A stretch of 64,000 nucleotides of DNA from Bacteriovoracaceae bacterium UBA6200. GTDB lineage: Bacteria; Bdellovibrionota; Bacteriovoracia; Bacteriovoracales; Bacteriovoracaceae. Shown one piece after another: positions 1 through 7,810 of this stretch. Below the pieces are notes generated by a model. It worked only from the letters and a program-made list of their open reading frames with translations. It searched no databases and had not been told where the DNA came from. Each line of letters starts with the position of its first letter. Within the stretch, counting starts at the first letter, position 1. The translations under genes and the position numbers were made by a program. The stretch spans positions 129,114 to 193,113 of the forward strand of contig DISW01000001.1 of NCBI GenBank assembly GCA_002422605.1. The letters are read 5' to 3'.

Positions 1-2
1 TC

Positions 3-758
3 TTAACCTTTAATGAGCCAGTCATAGCCTTTTTCTTCAAGTTCTAAGGCCAGGGATTTATCGCCAGACTTAATGATCTGACCTTTATAAAGAACGTGAA
101 CATAGTCAGGTATGATGTAGTCAAGAAGTCGTTGATAATGGGTCACCAGAATGGTGGCATTAAAGCGGCTCTTAAGAGCGTTAACTCCGTTGGCCACAAT
201 TTTAAGAGCATCGATATCAAGACCGGAATCTGTCTCATCTAAAAGTGAAAGACGAGGATTCAAAATGGCCATCTGAAGAATTTCATTCTTCTTCTTCTCA
301 CCACCAGAGAAACCTTCGTTAACAGATCTTTCCAGGAAAGATTCGTTCATCTCAAGAAGCTTGAGTTTAGCTTTAAGATGCTGCATGAATGCCTGGTCAT
401 CCATGTTCTCAAGCCCCTGATGTTCGCAGATTTGATTGAATGACTCTTTAAGAAAAGTGAAATTCGAAACGCCTGGTACCTCAATCGGATATTGGAAGCC
501 TAAGAATATTCCTTCTTTGGCGCGGTCACTTGGCTCAAGGTCCAGAAGATTCTTCATCTTGCCATTAACCTCGTAATTGATTTCACCACCAGTTACCTCA
601 TAGGCAGGATGGCCTGCAATTACTTTTGAAAGAGTAGACTTACCAGAACCATTGGGGCCCATAATGGCATGAACTTCGCCTTTCTTTACAGTGAGGTTTA
701 TCCCCTTAAGGATTTCATTGCCTTCAACTTTTGCTGTGAGATTTTTAATTTCAATCAT
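3..758 (-). CDS. sufC: SufC, Fe-S assembly ABC-type ATPase
   Basis: Cytosolic ATPase of the SUF complex, which powers Fe-S cluster assembly on SufB (with SufD). The 251-residue length is normal for SufC. A Walker A motif GPNGSGKST lies at residues 34-42, the signature FSGGE at 150-154, and the Walker B segment ending LLDETDSGLD at about 172-181. The DETDSGLD form is characteristic of SufC rather than of transport ATPases. The start ATG lies 4 bases after the sufB stop, so the two are one operon. The stop codon is only two bases inside the window, so any sufD or sufS would lie beyond the left edge. Confidence 0.96.
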   Translation of the reverse strand: MIEIKNLTAKVEGNEILKGINLTVKKGEVHAIMGPNGSGKSTLSKVIAGHPAYEVTGGEINYEVNGKMKNLLDLEPSDRAKEGIFLGFQYPIEVPGVSNFTFLKESFNQICEHQGLENMDDQAFMQHLKAKLKLLEMNESFLERSVNEGFSGGEKKKNEILQMAILNPRLSLLDETDSGLDIDALKIVANGVNALKSRFNATILVTHYQRLLDYIIPDYVHVLYKGQIIKSGDKSLALELEEKGYDWLIKG

Positions 759-762
759 GTTT

Positions 763-2196
763 TTATCCTACGCTGTTTTCTAATTTCATTTCAATTAACT
801 TGACCGCTTCCACTGAGAACTCAAGAGGAAGTGTTTTAAAAACATCCTTACAGAAACCGTTAACGATTAACGAGACGGCCTTCTCTGAAGTAAATCCTCG
901 GGATTGAAGATAAAAAATCTGGTCAGCGCTGATTTTAGAAGTCGTGGCTTCATGTTCAACAATGGCAGAGTCATTCTTTACATCAATAAAAGGAAAGGTA
1001 TTGGCCGCACACTCATCACCGATTAACATCGAGTCACATTGAGAATAGTTACGTGCTCCTGTTGCACTTGGCATGATTTTAACCAGGCCTCGGTATACGT
1101 TTTGAGATTTTTCTGCAGAAATACCTTTCGATATGATGGTTGATTTGGTGTTTTTACCAACATGAATCATCTTGGTTCCGGTATCTGCCTGCATGAAATG
1201 ATTCGTAAGGGCCACTGAGTAGAATGAACCCTGCGAGTTGTCTCCTAAAAGAACACAAGAAGGGTACTTCCAGGTAATGGCAGATCCCGCTTCAACCTGA
1301 GTCCAGGAGATCTTGGAGTTTTTACCTCTACACTGACCACGTTTAGTCACGAAGTTGTAAATCCCGCCTTTTCCTTCTTTATCTCCGGCGTACCAGTTCT
1401 GAACAGTTGAGTATTTAATCTCGGCATCATCTAAAGTGATGAGTTCAACAATCGCTGCATGAAGTTGGTTTTCATCCCTTTGCGGAGCTGTACAACCCTC
1501 GAGATAATTCACGTAACTGCCTTCATCAGCAATGACGAGTGTCCTTTCAAACTGGCCCGACTCTTTTGCATTAATCCTGAAGTAGGTGGAAAGATCCAGA
1601 GGGCAGGTCACACCTTTAGGAATGTAAACAAATGAGCCGTCAGAGAAAACTGCTGAGTTAAGAGCTGCATAGAAATTATCCGAATAAGGAACAACTGTTC
1701 CCAGATATTTCTTTACCAGATCCGGATACTTTTCAACCGCTTCACTTATGGAACAGAATATTACCCCAACTTTTTCCAGTTCTTCCTGGTGAGTGGTTCC
1801 GACTGATACTGAATCGAATACAGCATCTACAGCAACCCCCATCAATCTTTTTTGCTCTGTAAGAGGAATGCCTAATTTCTCGAAAGTATCTAAAAGTTCA
1901 GTGTCAACGTCGTCCAAAGACTTATAGACATCTTTTTTCGATTTAGGTTTCGAGTAATAGTAAATGCCATTAAAGTCGATTGGAGGAATATGACAATACT
2001 GCCAGTCAGGGTGCTTTAAAGTTGTCCAATGACGGAAGGCCTTTAGACGATAATTAAGGAGCCATTCAGGTTCATTCTTTCTTTGAGAAATAAGCCTTAC
2101 GATGTCTTCAGAGAGACCTTTCGGGAATTCTTCAGTCTCAATATCTGTGACAAAGCCGTATTTATAATTGTCCTGAAGTTTGTCTTCGATTTTCAT
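763..2196 (-). CDS. sufB: SufB, Fe-S cluster scaffold subunit
   Basis: Scaffold of the SUF Fe-S assembly complex, building clusters with SufC and SufD. The 477 residues match SufB length and carry the family's long beta-helix region. The cysteine in GDEC (about residue 396) sits where the essential C-terminal cluster or persulfide cysteine of SufB is expected, within the conserved SQCDSMLIGDEC block. The start codon overlaps the stop of the Rrf2 regulator gene in an ATGA arrangement, which indicates translational coupling. sufC follows after 4 bases. The order regulator-sufB-sufC is common in bacteria that use SUF as a main Fe-S pathway. Confidence 0.96.
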   Translation of the reverse strand: MKIEDKLQDNYKYGFVTDIETEEFPKGLSEDIVRLISQRKNEPEWLLNYRLKAFRHWTTLKHPDWQYCHIPPIDFNGIYYYSKPKSKKDVYKSLDDVDTELLDTFEKLGIPLTEQKRLMGVAVDAVFDSVSVGTTHQEELEKVGVIFCSISEAVEKYPDLVKKYLGTVVPYSDNFYAALNSAVFSDGSFVYIPKGVTCPLDLSTYFRINAKESGQFERTLVIADEGSYVNYLEGCTAPQRDENQLHAAIVELITLDDAEIKYSTVQNWYAGDKEGKGGIYNFVTKRGQCRGKNSKISWTQVEAGSAITWKYPSCVLLGDNSQGSFYSVALTNHFMQADTGTKMIHVGKNTKSTIISKGISAEKSQNVYRGLVKIMPSATGARNYSQCDSMLIGDECAANTFPFIDVKNDSAIVEHEATTSKISADQIFYLQSRGFTSEKAVSLIVNGFCKDVFKTLPLEFSVEAVKLIEMKLENSVG

Positions 2197-2666
2197 ATAT
2201 TCACCTTGTTCACAATAGGGCAGTCATCCACTTTTTTCTCAGGGAGTTTTTTTAAGGCCAGAAGATTGTCTTCAGATAGCAACTCATTCAGAGAGAGGGC
2301 GTTAAAAATATTGATTAAATAGTCATTAAGTCTTTTGATTGGTTGAGTGATGTTACATCGGCCGAGGAGTACACAGGGACCATCATGACAGTCCATCATG
2401 AAGCTTTTTCCTTCAACTAATTCAACCAGTGCCATATAGCTTACCTGGGATAGGTCTCCGGAGAGAGTGTAACCGCCCTTAACTCCCTTATGAGAATGAA
2501 GGATGCCAGCGTTATTCATTAACTGCATGACTTTTGCAGTAGTATCAAAGGGCGTCTCAAACCGATCACAGACTTCTCTGGCGGTTGTGAGCTCCTCGGA
2601 TCCTTTATCTTTCATGAGTTTAAGTACCATTAAAGCGTACTCAACTTTTCTATTAATTTTAATCAT
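2193..2666 (-). CDS. Rrf2-family Fe-S regulator (IscR/SufR-like)
   Basis: Predicted transcription factor that senses Fe-S status and controls the suf operon it heads. The N-terminal winged helix begins MIKINRKVEYALMVL, typical of Rrf2 proteins, and the wing carries GVKGGYTL. Cysteines C93, C98 and C104 have nearly the same spacing as the [2Fe-2S] ligands of IscR (92, 98, 104), so a bound cluster is likely. At 157 residues the length is normal. It is the first gene of the operon and overlaps sufB by 4 bases. Autoregulation is probable, but I did not identify an operator with confidence. It could be named IscR or SufR; the sequence alone does not settle this. Confidence 0.92.
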   Translation of the reverse strand: MIKINRKVEYALMVLKLMKDKGSEELTTAREVCDRFETPFDTTAKVMQLMNNAGILHSHKGVKGGYTLSGDLSQVSYMALVELVEGKSFMMDCHDGPCVLLGRCNITQPIKRLNDYLINIFNALSLNELLSEDNLLALKKLPEKKVDDCPIVNKVNI

Positions 2667-2794
2667 AAATACGTTAAAATTTGCCCTATTTGTGAATTTA
2701 CTTCATCGTAGCTTAAATAAGGCGAAATTGCACCTATTTTGTAGCGCTACTGATAAATTTAATATGCTTAGGATTCCAGCCGATAAGTCTTTAA

Positions 2795-3148
2795 ATGAAT
2801 TGGATTATTCTTTTATTCTTTTTTGAACAGATGGCCTTGGCACAGGTGAAGAGTCCAGTACTTGAGCCGCTAGCTGATATTATTTCTGACGATTATGAGG
2901 CAGGCCCCTTTCTCATATACAACTGTGAAAAAAAACATTGGGTGTGTGTCATAGAGGATAACTATACAAGCTGTCAGAATCAGAGACTTGCCGATGATAA
3001 AAAAGAAGGGGTGGAGCATAGCTGTGCTCCAATCGGAAAATTTCCTACCAAAAAATCATGTTTTCAAAGAGTGCTTTACATGACTGGTCAAAATTATGGT
3101 GACCGTTTTTGTTTAAAACAAGAGTGGAAAGAAAAGGGTGTAGAATGA
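2795..3148 (+). CDS. Small exported cysteine-rich protein, unknown
   Basis: I do not recognise this 117-residue protein. The N-terminus MNWIILLFFFEQMALAQ looks like a short Sec signal peptide with an ALA-Q cleavage site. The mature part has six cysteines (NC, VC, SC, SC, SC, FC), enough for three disulfides in the envelope. No strong ribosome binding site precedes the ATG, so the exact start is uncertain. The stop overlaps the start of the lipoprotein gene in an ATGA arrangement, so the two are probably co-translated and may work together at the cell surface. Confidence 0.65.
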   Translation: MNWIILLFFFEQMALAQVKSPVLEPLADIISDDYEAGPFLIYNCEKKHWVCVIEDNYTSCQNQRLADDKKEGVEHSCAPIGKFPTKKSCFQRVLYMTGQNYGDRFCLKQEWKEKGVE

Positions 3149-4125
3149 AAAGCTTAAAACTTTATAAACTTCTTCCCTTGATCATATTAATGGCCTGTGA
3201 AAATTCAGTAGAAATACAGAAGAGAGTCGATAGTCCTTCACTTCCTCCAGAAGAAACTCCTCATGTTCCCGGACCTTTACATTCTGAAGATCTTTCTTGC
3301 TTTTCAAATGTAAACGGGGGGATTTTTGGTGGCTCAGTTGAAATCAATTTAGCTTGTAACTCTTCAGTTGCTGAAATTAAGTACTGCCTTCAAGAAGGCT
3401 CATGTTGTGATCCTCATACCTCAGGAAACCTCTATACCGGACCTATCACCCTCGGAATGTTTAATGAAAATACTTGTTTAAGTTTTTATGGTGAGAGAGG
3501 AGATAGTCATTCTCAAGTTGTAAACCATACTTATAGATTCGATGGCCTTCTCCCGGATTTACAATTAAATTTCCCTAAAACCCTTTATCAGACTACTCAG
3601 CTGGAAGGGCACCATTTTCTGGGATCAAATGATTTTGGTAAAACAAATTATACAGTAGGTGAATTTAACTTTAAAAATTATGATCCAGCTTTTAATGTGA
3701 AAGGGAACTGCGAAGATATTTTTGAAAATTTTGTGGAACTCCAGGCGCTGAATCCATCACCTCTCTTGAATCCTTTTGATATGAGTTTATTAAGTTGGGA
3801 GAATCAATTAAAAATTCCGCTTTCTCTCAACGATCTTAATTATGGTGAGAATTTCATTGCAAGCTTTGTGGCCAATAACAATTATGACTTACCTCTCTAT
3901 GCATGTTCCGCTAATAAAATAACCCTAATGGATTTTGATTTTTTTGCCTTTGAAGCATCACATGGAGACGATGGGGCAGATCAATTAAAAGATGATTCAG
4001 GAAGTTTTGTGGCCTACGGTTTTTTTGAATCTGACCCGGATATTCATCGTGACCCTGCAGGACTTTCTATCGAAGAAAAATCTGGCCAGGAATTAAGGGT
4101 TGGATCATTTGGGATTTTCTATTAA
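3145..4125 (+). CDS. Lipoprotein with chitobiase-C-like domain, unknown
   Basis: Predicted 326-residue lipoprotein. I chose the ATG at 3145 because it overlaps the preceding stop (ATGA) and directly begins a lipoprotein signal: a basic start, a hydrophobic stretch, then the lipobox LMAC. Residues about 50-130, ending in a FYGERGDSHSQVVNHTYRFD segment, resemble the FN3-like chitobiase/beta-hexosaminidase C-terminal domain found in many bacterial surface proteins; this is a pattern match by eye. The rest is unassigned. It forms a two-gene unit with the upstream small exported protein and converges on an FHA gene 15 bases away. Confidence 0.75.
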   Translation: MKSLKLYKLLPLIILMACENSVEIQKRVDSPSLPPEETPHVPGPLHSEDLSCFSNVNGGIFGGSVEINLACNSSVAEIKYCLQEGSCCDPHTSGNLYTGPITLGMFNENTCLSFYGERGDSHSQVVNHTYRFDGLLPDLQLNFPKTLYQTTQLEGHHFLGSNDFGKTNYTVGEFNFKNYDPAFNVKGNCEDIFENFVELQALNPSPLLNPFDMSLLSWENQLKIPLSLNDLNYGENFIASFVANNNYDLPLYACSANKITLMDFDFFAFEASHGDDGADQLKDDSGSFVAYGFFESDPDIHRDPAGLSIEEKSGQELRVGSFGIFY

Positions 4126-4140
4126 TAAGCAGAAAGTGTC

Positions 4141-4701
4141 TTATTCGTACATTTCCTCGTGAGACATAGGTGCATTCATCGCATTCTGGTCTTTGTAGTA
4201 GATGTAACCCATAAATGCTAAGATTAGAATTGTGCTCGCTAATAACAAAAATTGTTTTTTGGATGACTTTTCTTTTGGAATAGCTTTCTTTTTTCCTATA
4301 TCGTGTTTACCTGAACGGTAATGTTTTTTTAGAGGAACCTTCACTCCAGAATGCGTGGACTCTTTTCTGGGAATAACGGATGCTGGCCTAGTAAGAATGA
4401 CTTGATCGCGGTTCTCAATCAATAAAGTCTGAACGGCGCCAAAAGATAAATTTAAATATTCAGGTACAGGAGTCGGTTGGTTAGGAGAAATTTTCTTATC
4501 ATCGATAAAAACGCCATTGGCGCTTTCCAGATCTGTTATGTAAAGCTGACCGGACTTATTTTCAATAAGACAATGTTTCCGAGAGATTCCTTCATGAGGA
4601 ATAACGATATCCGCTTGGGAGGATCTACCGATTACGAAACTTGATTTTGAGATTTCAAATTCGAATTCTTCACCACTAATCAACTTACAAATCAACCGCA
4701 T
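4141..4701 (-). CDS. FHA-domain protein with C-terminal membrane anchor
   Basis: Phosphothreonine-reader type protein. The FHA domain fills the N-terminal half, with the canonical residues GR (25-26), SRKH (40-43) and NG (62-63). A basic linker follows, then one hydrophobic segment (about 150-169) and a short acidic tail, so the FHA domain should face the cytoplasm. I use the ATG at 4701 because the resulting protein aligns end to end with the other FHA protein (10902-11489); a GTG at 4707 is possible. It is the last gene of the pilin operon. The partner phosphoprotein is unknown and no Ser/Thr kinase is seen in the window. Confidence 0.88.
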   Translation of the reverse strand: MRLICKLISGEEFEFEISKSSFVIGRSSQADIVIPHEGISRKHCLIENKSGQLYITDLESANGVFIDDKKISPNQPTPVPEYLNLSFGAVQTLLIENRDQVILTRPASVIPRKESTHSGVKVPLKKHYRSGKHDIGKKKAIPKEKSSKKQFLLLASTILILAFMGYIYYKDQNAMNAPMSHEEMYE

Positions 4702-4714
4702 AGTCACAATTTTG

Positions 4715-4738
4715 GGGGGCCTGAAGAAACAGGCCCCC
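4715..4738 (-). other. GC-rich hairpin between exported EF-hand gene and FHA gene
   Basis: A perfect 9-bp stem (GGGGGCCTG with CAGGCCCCC) and a 6-base loop sits between the stop of the EF-hand gene and the start of the FHA gene. Neither strand has a convincing T-run after the stem. It is therefore more likely an RNA-stability or partial-termination element setting FHA expression below that of the pilin genes than a full terminator. Confidence 0.6.
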
Positions 4739-4746
4739 GGTTTCCC

Positions 4747-6216
4747 TTATTCTAATGGGGACAGCCAAACATCGAAGATATCACCTTGAGTTATCTTGCC
4801 ATCCTTAACAAATGTAAATTTACTTTTTTCCCGTGCACGGGCACGGTCATCGAAATTAGTTACTGAACGAGTGTCATACTTGACTGAGATTCCCGTGACA
4901 CCCTTCGATTTTAAGCTCGAGAGTTCTGATTTTTGGGATATCCCGTCGCCATTGGCATCATTCCATAATACTAATTCCTTAAAAATAGCATCCTTCGAAT
5001 CGATCACATTGTCACCATTCTTATCATGAATTTTTAAGGCTTCAAAACCGTTTTCATGTTCAGCATCCTTCCCAAAAATTTGATGATAAGACTTAACTTT
5101 GGTTTCACCTTTCTTAAGGTGTGCCAGGAAGTATCCAGATGCTTTTGGCTCAGGCCAGTTGATACGTGTTCCGGGTTCAACGCCGTAAAGTGGGAAGAGA
5201 GAAACTCCTGAGAATTGCGGAAGCTTTTGATCGAAAAAGAGCATGAGCGGAGAGTAGTATCCGCCGCAGAAACCTTCCATACCTGGGAATTTAACTTGAG
5301 CGGTAAAGCTTTGATAGGCAGAGGCTTCATCGAATGATTCAAGTTCTCTTTGAGCTGCAAGAGTTCTTCCCGATTGACTATAAGAAATTGAATGACGAGG
5401 AGGAGCGCTTAAAACAATCTTCCCATGACGAATCGGATTTTTAGAAACAATGGCCTTCATCGGGTCTTTGAAACGAATCTTAATATTGTTGGTATTGGCC
5501 TGAATTTCCATATTAGTGACAGGCTTTCCATCTTTCAGCACTGTAATAAATGAACTTAGATCCGGAAGTCGAGAAGGATAATAACAGCTCACCGAACTAT
5601 AGACTAAAGTCCCGTGCTTATTATTTTGGTTGAACCTATACAGACAAGTGATCTTGCTATCTAGATCCTCGTCAGGAGTGCCAATAAGTGTTGCGTAGAG
5701 TGGAACGCCACCATACTTATTAAATTGGGCCCCTAGATAAGGATTGTCTTGTGGGTTGGTACTTTCAAGCCAGCCCGCGAGTTTATAATCATAATTAGCA
5801 TTTTTCCAGGGGACGTAACAAGTTAAGTCTTTGAACCCCGGCTTGCTCATGTCCTGACCTTCTTTGAAAACACAATCCGAGCGTACTCCCGCAGATGCCC
5901 ATGTCATCCGTGCCGGAAAAACGACTTGAAGCGTATCCTTATTCGTTGGAACTTTAGCATCCACCATGGAGAAATTCATGGTGACATTTTGATTGGGGTT
6001 TAACTGACGATCATGACTGTAGGCTCGTAGGTTTGTGCCAAAGCAGTACGGCTTAACAGTTAATTCAAAACTACAGGCTGAACCACCACAGCCTCCTTTA
6101 CGGTTTTGTCCAATAGGTGGAGAACCGCTCTGGGAGGAGCCGAAGGGAGCAACAGTGAACTGCGCAAAAGCTTCGGCGTTCAGGAGTAGGGTAAGCGATA
6201 AAATTAAAACCTTCAT
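4747..6216 (-). CDS. Exported EF-hand protein of the pilin operon
   Basis: I do not recognise the overall family. The 489-residue protein has a clear signal peptide (MKVLILSLTLLLNAEAFAQ) and a GAGGT ribosome site just upstream. Two adjacent calcium-binding loops lie near the C-terminus, DKNGDNVIDSKD (from 398) and NDANGDGISQKSE (from 419), spaced like paired EF-hands or dockerin-type repeats. Cysteines near the N-terminus suggest disulfides. It follows the PilW-like gene by 26 bases. By position it could play the part PilY1 plays with minor pilins elsewhere (a calcium-dependent tip protein), but there is no sequence evidence for PilY1 homology. Confidence 0.8.
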   Translation of the reverse strand: MKVLILSLTLLLNAEAFAQFTVAPFGSSQSGSPPIGQNRKGGCGGSACSFELTVKPYCFGTNLRAYSHDRQLNPNQNVTMNFSMVDAKVPTNKDTLQVVFPARMTWASAGVRSDCVFKEGQDMSKPGFKDLTCYVPWKNANYDYKLAGWLESTNPQDNPYLGAQFNKYGGVPLYATLIGTPDEDLDSKITCLYRFNQNNKHGTLVYSSVSCYYPSRLPDLSSFITVLKDGKPVTNMEIQANTNNIKIRFKDPMKAIVSKNPIRHGKIVLSAPPRHSISYSQSGRTLAAQRELESFDEASAYQSFTAQVKFPGMEGFCGGYYSPLMLFFDQKLPQFSGVSLFPLYGVEPGTRINWPEPKASGYFLAHLKKGETKVKSYHQIFGKDAEHENGFEALKIHDKNGDNVIDSKDAIFKELVLWNDANGDGISQKSELSSLKSKGVTGISVKYDTRSVTNFDDRARAREKSKFTFVKDGKITQGDIFDVWLSPLE

Positions 6217-6242
6217 ACGTACCTCGAGTTTGTCGAAGAAAA

Positions 6243-7343
6243 CTATTTCAGACTTTTCCTCATTCTGACTTTTCTTAATTTATATTCAATCACGGGTGTA
6301 GAAACGTTTGTGCGATTAAATACAACAGATTTTATTCCTGACATTAAAGTCAAGGACTTACCGAATTTAAGTGAAGATCCATTAAGGCTGGCCGTGGATC
6401 TTTTTAGCTCAATTAAGTGGTCATGTGATTCAGCGGACGGTCTTTCCAGGTAGTACTCAACAACTTCCACAGGAGATAAAATCGTCCTAGGATCGGTTCC
6501 CGGTATGTAAGGAAGATTTTCATAAAAAGTTTTAGTCGTATGGATTCCCTGTGAAATATCAATTTTCCCGATGCAGTTGAGATCTTTGTCCGGACGACAA
6601 ATGTTGTATTTGGTTGCCAAGAGAGAAGAATTTCCATTAATCGAGACAAAAGTCATATCTGCGCTTGGTGCGGGGTCAACTACACCCAACATTTTAAAAG
6701 GCCTCTTCACAGCGTAGTCACAGCTTCCAGAAATAGAACAACTTACCCGGCAGGTACCGGTGTTGTTCATTTTTAGAACCGTCGTATTGCAGTCAAAGAA
6801 TTCTATTTCAGAGCTTAACATTATAATACGGTTAGGCTCCCATGGAGACTCTGGAACGACTGATTTTGATATCGTTCTATCTGTTGCGTGTTCCCAATTA
6901 ATGCCTCCAAAGCTTTTATCTGTACCGACTTTAAAGACATCCTCAGGGTTAATAGAATATCTCTGAATCTCTTTACCAATAGTTTTTCTTACGATGAAAT
7001 AAATGGACCTTGATTTTTTCTGACCTGCTTTTATTTCGAGTGTAAGTTGTCTTGAGCACTTTTCCTGACGACAGTATTCGTTCTTAGCTAGGGTAAAGAA
7101 TGGAAGGCCGTCATCATCATCAAGACTGATATAATTAAAACTAGGCTCTGCACCTGTAAGATCACGAGTCAGAATCCTGGATGCGCCAAAGCGGGCAATA
7201 GTAACGAGAATGTCTTCGGAGAGGATGGCAGTCTCTTTATTGGCAAATTGATAAAGGTTGTAGCCAACCATTGCCAGAAAGCCCGAAAGGGCCATGGCAA
7301 TGACAACTTCTAATAATGAGAAACCTCTATTGTTATTAATCAT
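6243..7343 (-). CDS. PilW-like minor pilin / pseudopilin
   Basis: Type IV pilin-like protein. The N-terminus MINNNRGFSLLEVVIAMALSG is a textbook class III signal: a prepilin peptidase site after G7, then Phe at +1 and Glu at +5 (E12), followed by a hydrophobic helix. At 366 residues it is long for a minor pilin, fitting PilW or GspJ-like members. It starts within the stop of the PilV-like gene (ATGA), so the pilin genes are translationally coupled. The C-terminal globular part contains a CRVSCSISGSC cysteine cluster. Its likely site is the inner membrane and then the tip of a pilus or secretion pseudopilus. Confidence 0.85.
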   Translation of the reverse strand: MINNNRGFSLLEVVIAMALSGFLAMVGYNLYQFANKETAILSEDILVTIARFGASRILTRDLTGAEPSFNYISLDDDDGLPFFTLAKNEYCRQEKCSRQLTLEIKAGQKKSRSIYFIVRKTIGKEIQRYSINPEDVFKVGTDKSFGGINWEHATDRTISKSVVPESPWEPNRIIMLSSEIEFFDCNTTVLKMNNTGTCRVSCSISGSCDYAVKRPFKMLGVVDPAPSADMTFVSINGNSSLLATKYNICRPDKDLNCIGKIDISQGIHTTKTFYENLPYIPGTDPRTILSPVEVVEYYLERPSAESHDHLIELKRSTASLNGSSLKFGKSLTLMSGIKSVVFNRTNVSTPVIEYKLRKVRMRKSLK

Positions 7344-7810
7344 GGGTCCTTTACAATAAATTCGTATTGCTTAAATTGTCCTGGAAAGAGTTCTGTATGA
7401 GTTATCCTTACTGTTACTTTGAACAAACCTCTAAATTCCATTGTTCCTGCTTTCATTGGCGTGACAATGTAACCCACGCGTCCAGGACACCCGGGATAGT
7501 CCTGCACAGGAATGATTCCATCATTTACCCAGCATAATTGGAGATTCTCGTGTACTGCCTCAAAAGTTGTATGGTCCAGAAAACCTTCCGGTTGGAAATC
7601 TATTTTCTCCATCGTAATATTTGAACGAATTGATTCCATGAGACCTGTAATGATATTTTCCATGGTGGCATTTTTATCAACTTCTGCCTTCTTTTCGCTT
7701 AGATAATCTACAGCATTCAAAATGATGAAGGCTCCGACACCTGCTAATGCAAATCCCATTAGCACTTCGACCATACCTACGCCATTTTGATTTTTAAAAA
7801 GAGTTTTCAT
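7340..7810 (-). CDS. PilV-like minor pilin / pseudopilin
   Basis: Small (156 residues) pilin-like protein. The signal is slightly unusual: NG10 followed by VGMVE, giving Val at +1 and Glu at +5 (E15), then a hydrophobic helix rich in Gly and Ala. Prepilin peptidase tolerates such +1 residues. It overlaps both neighbours by 4 bases (ATGA), placing it between the large PilX/GspK-like gene and the PilW-like gene, the order expected for a minor pilin priming complex. A cysteine pair near LCWVND and YPGCPG may form the usual C-terminal disulfide. Confidence 0.82.
   Translation of the reverse strand: MKTLFKNQNGVGMVEVLMGFALAGVGAFIILNAVDYLSEKKAEVDKNATMENIITGLMESIRSNITMEKIDFQPEGFLDHTTFEAVHENLQLCWVNDGIIPVQDYPGCPGRVGYIVTPMKAGTMEFRGLFKVTVRITHTELFPGQFKQYEFIVKDP

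Noticed and set aside
2083..2826. Overlapping plus-strand frames antisense to the suf genes
   Set aside because: They lie opposite well-supported sufB and Rrf2 genes, lack ribosome sites and have no recognised features.
4715..4738. Calling the GGGGGCCTG hairpin a plain terminator
   Set aside because: It lacks a T-run on both strands, so it is listed only as a hairpin.
5034..5360. Second minus-strand frame within the EF-hand gene
   Set aside because: Alternative frame of a gene with signal peptide and EF-hands; no start signal.
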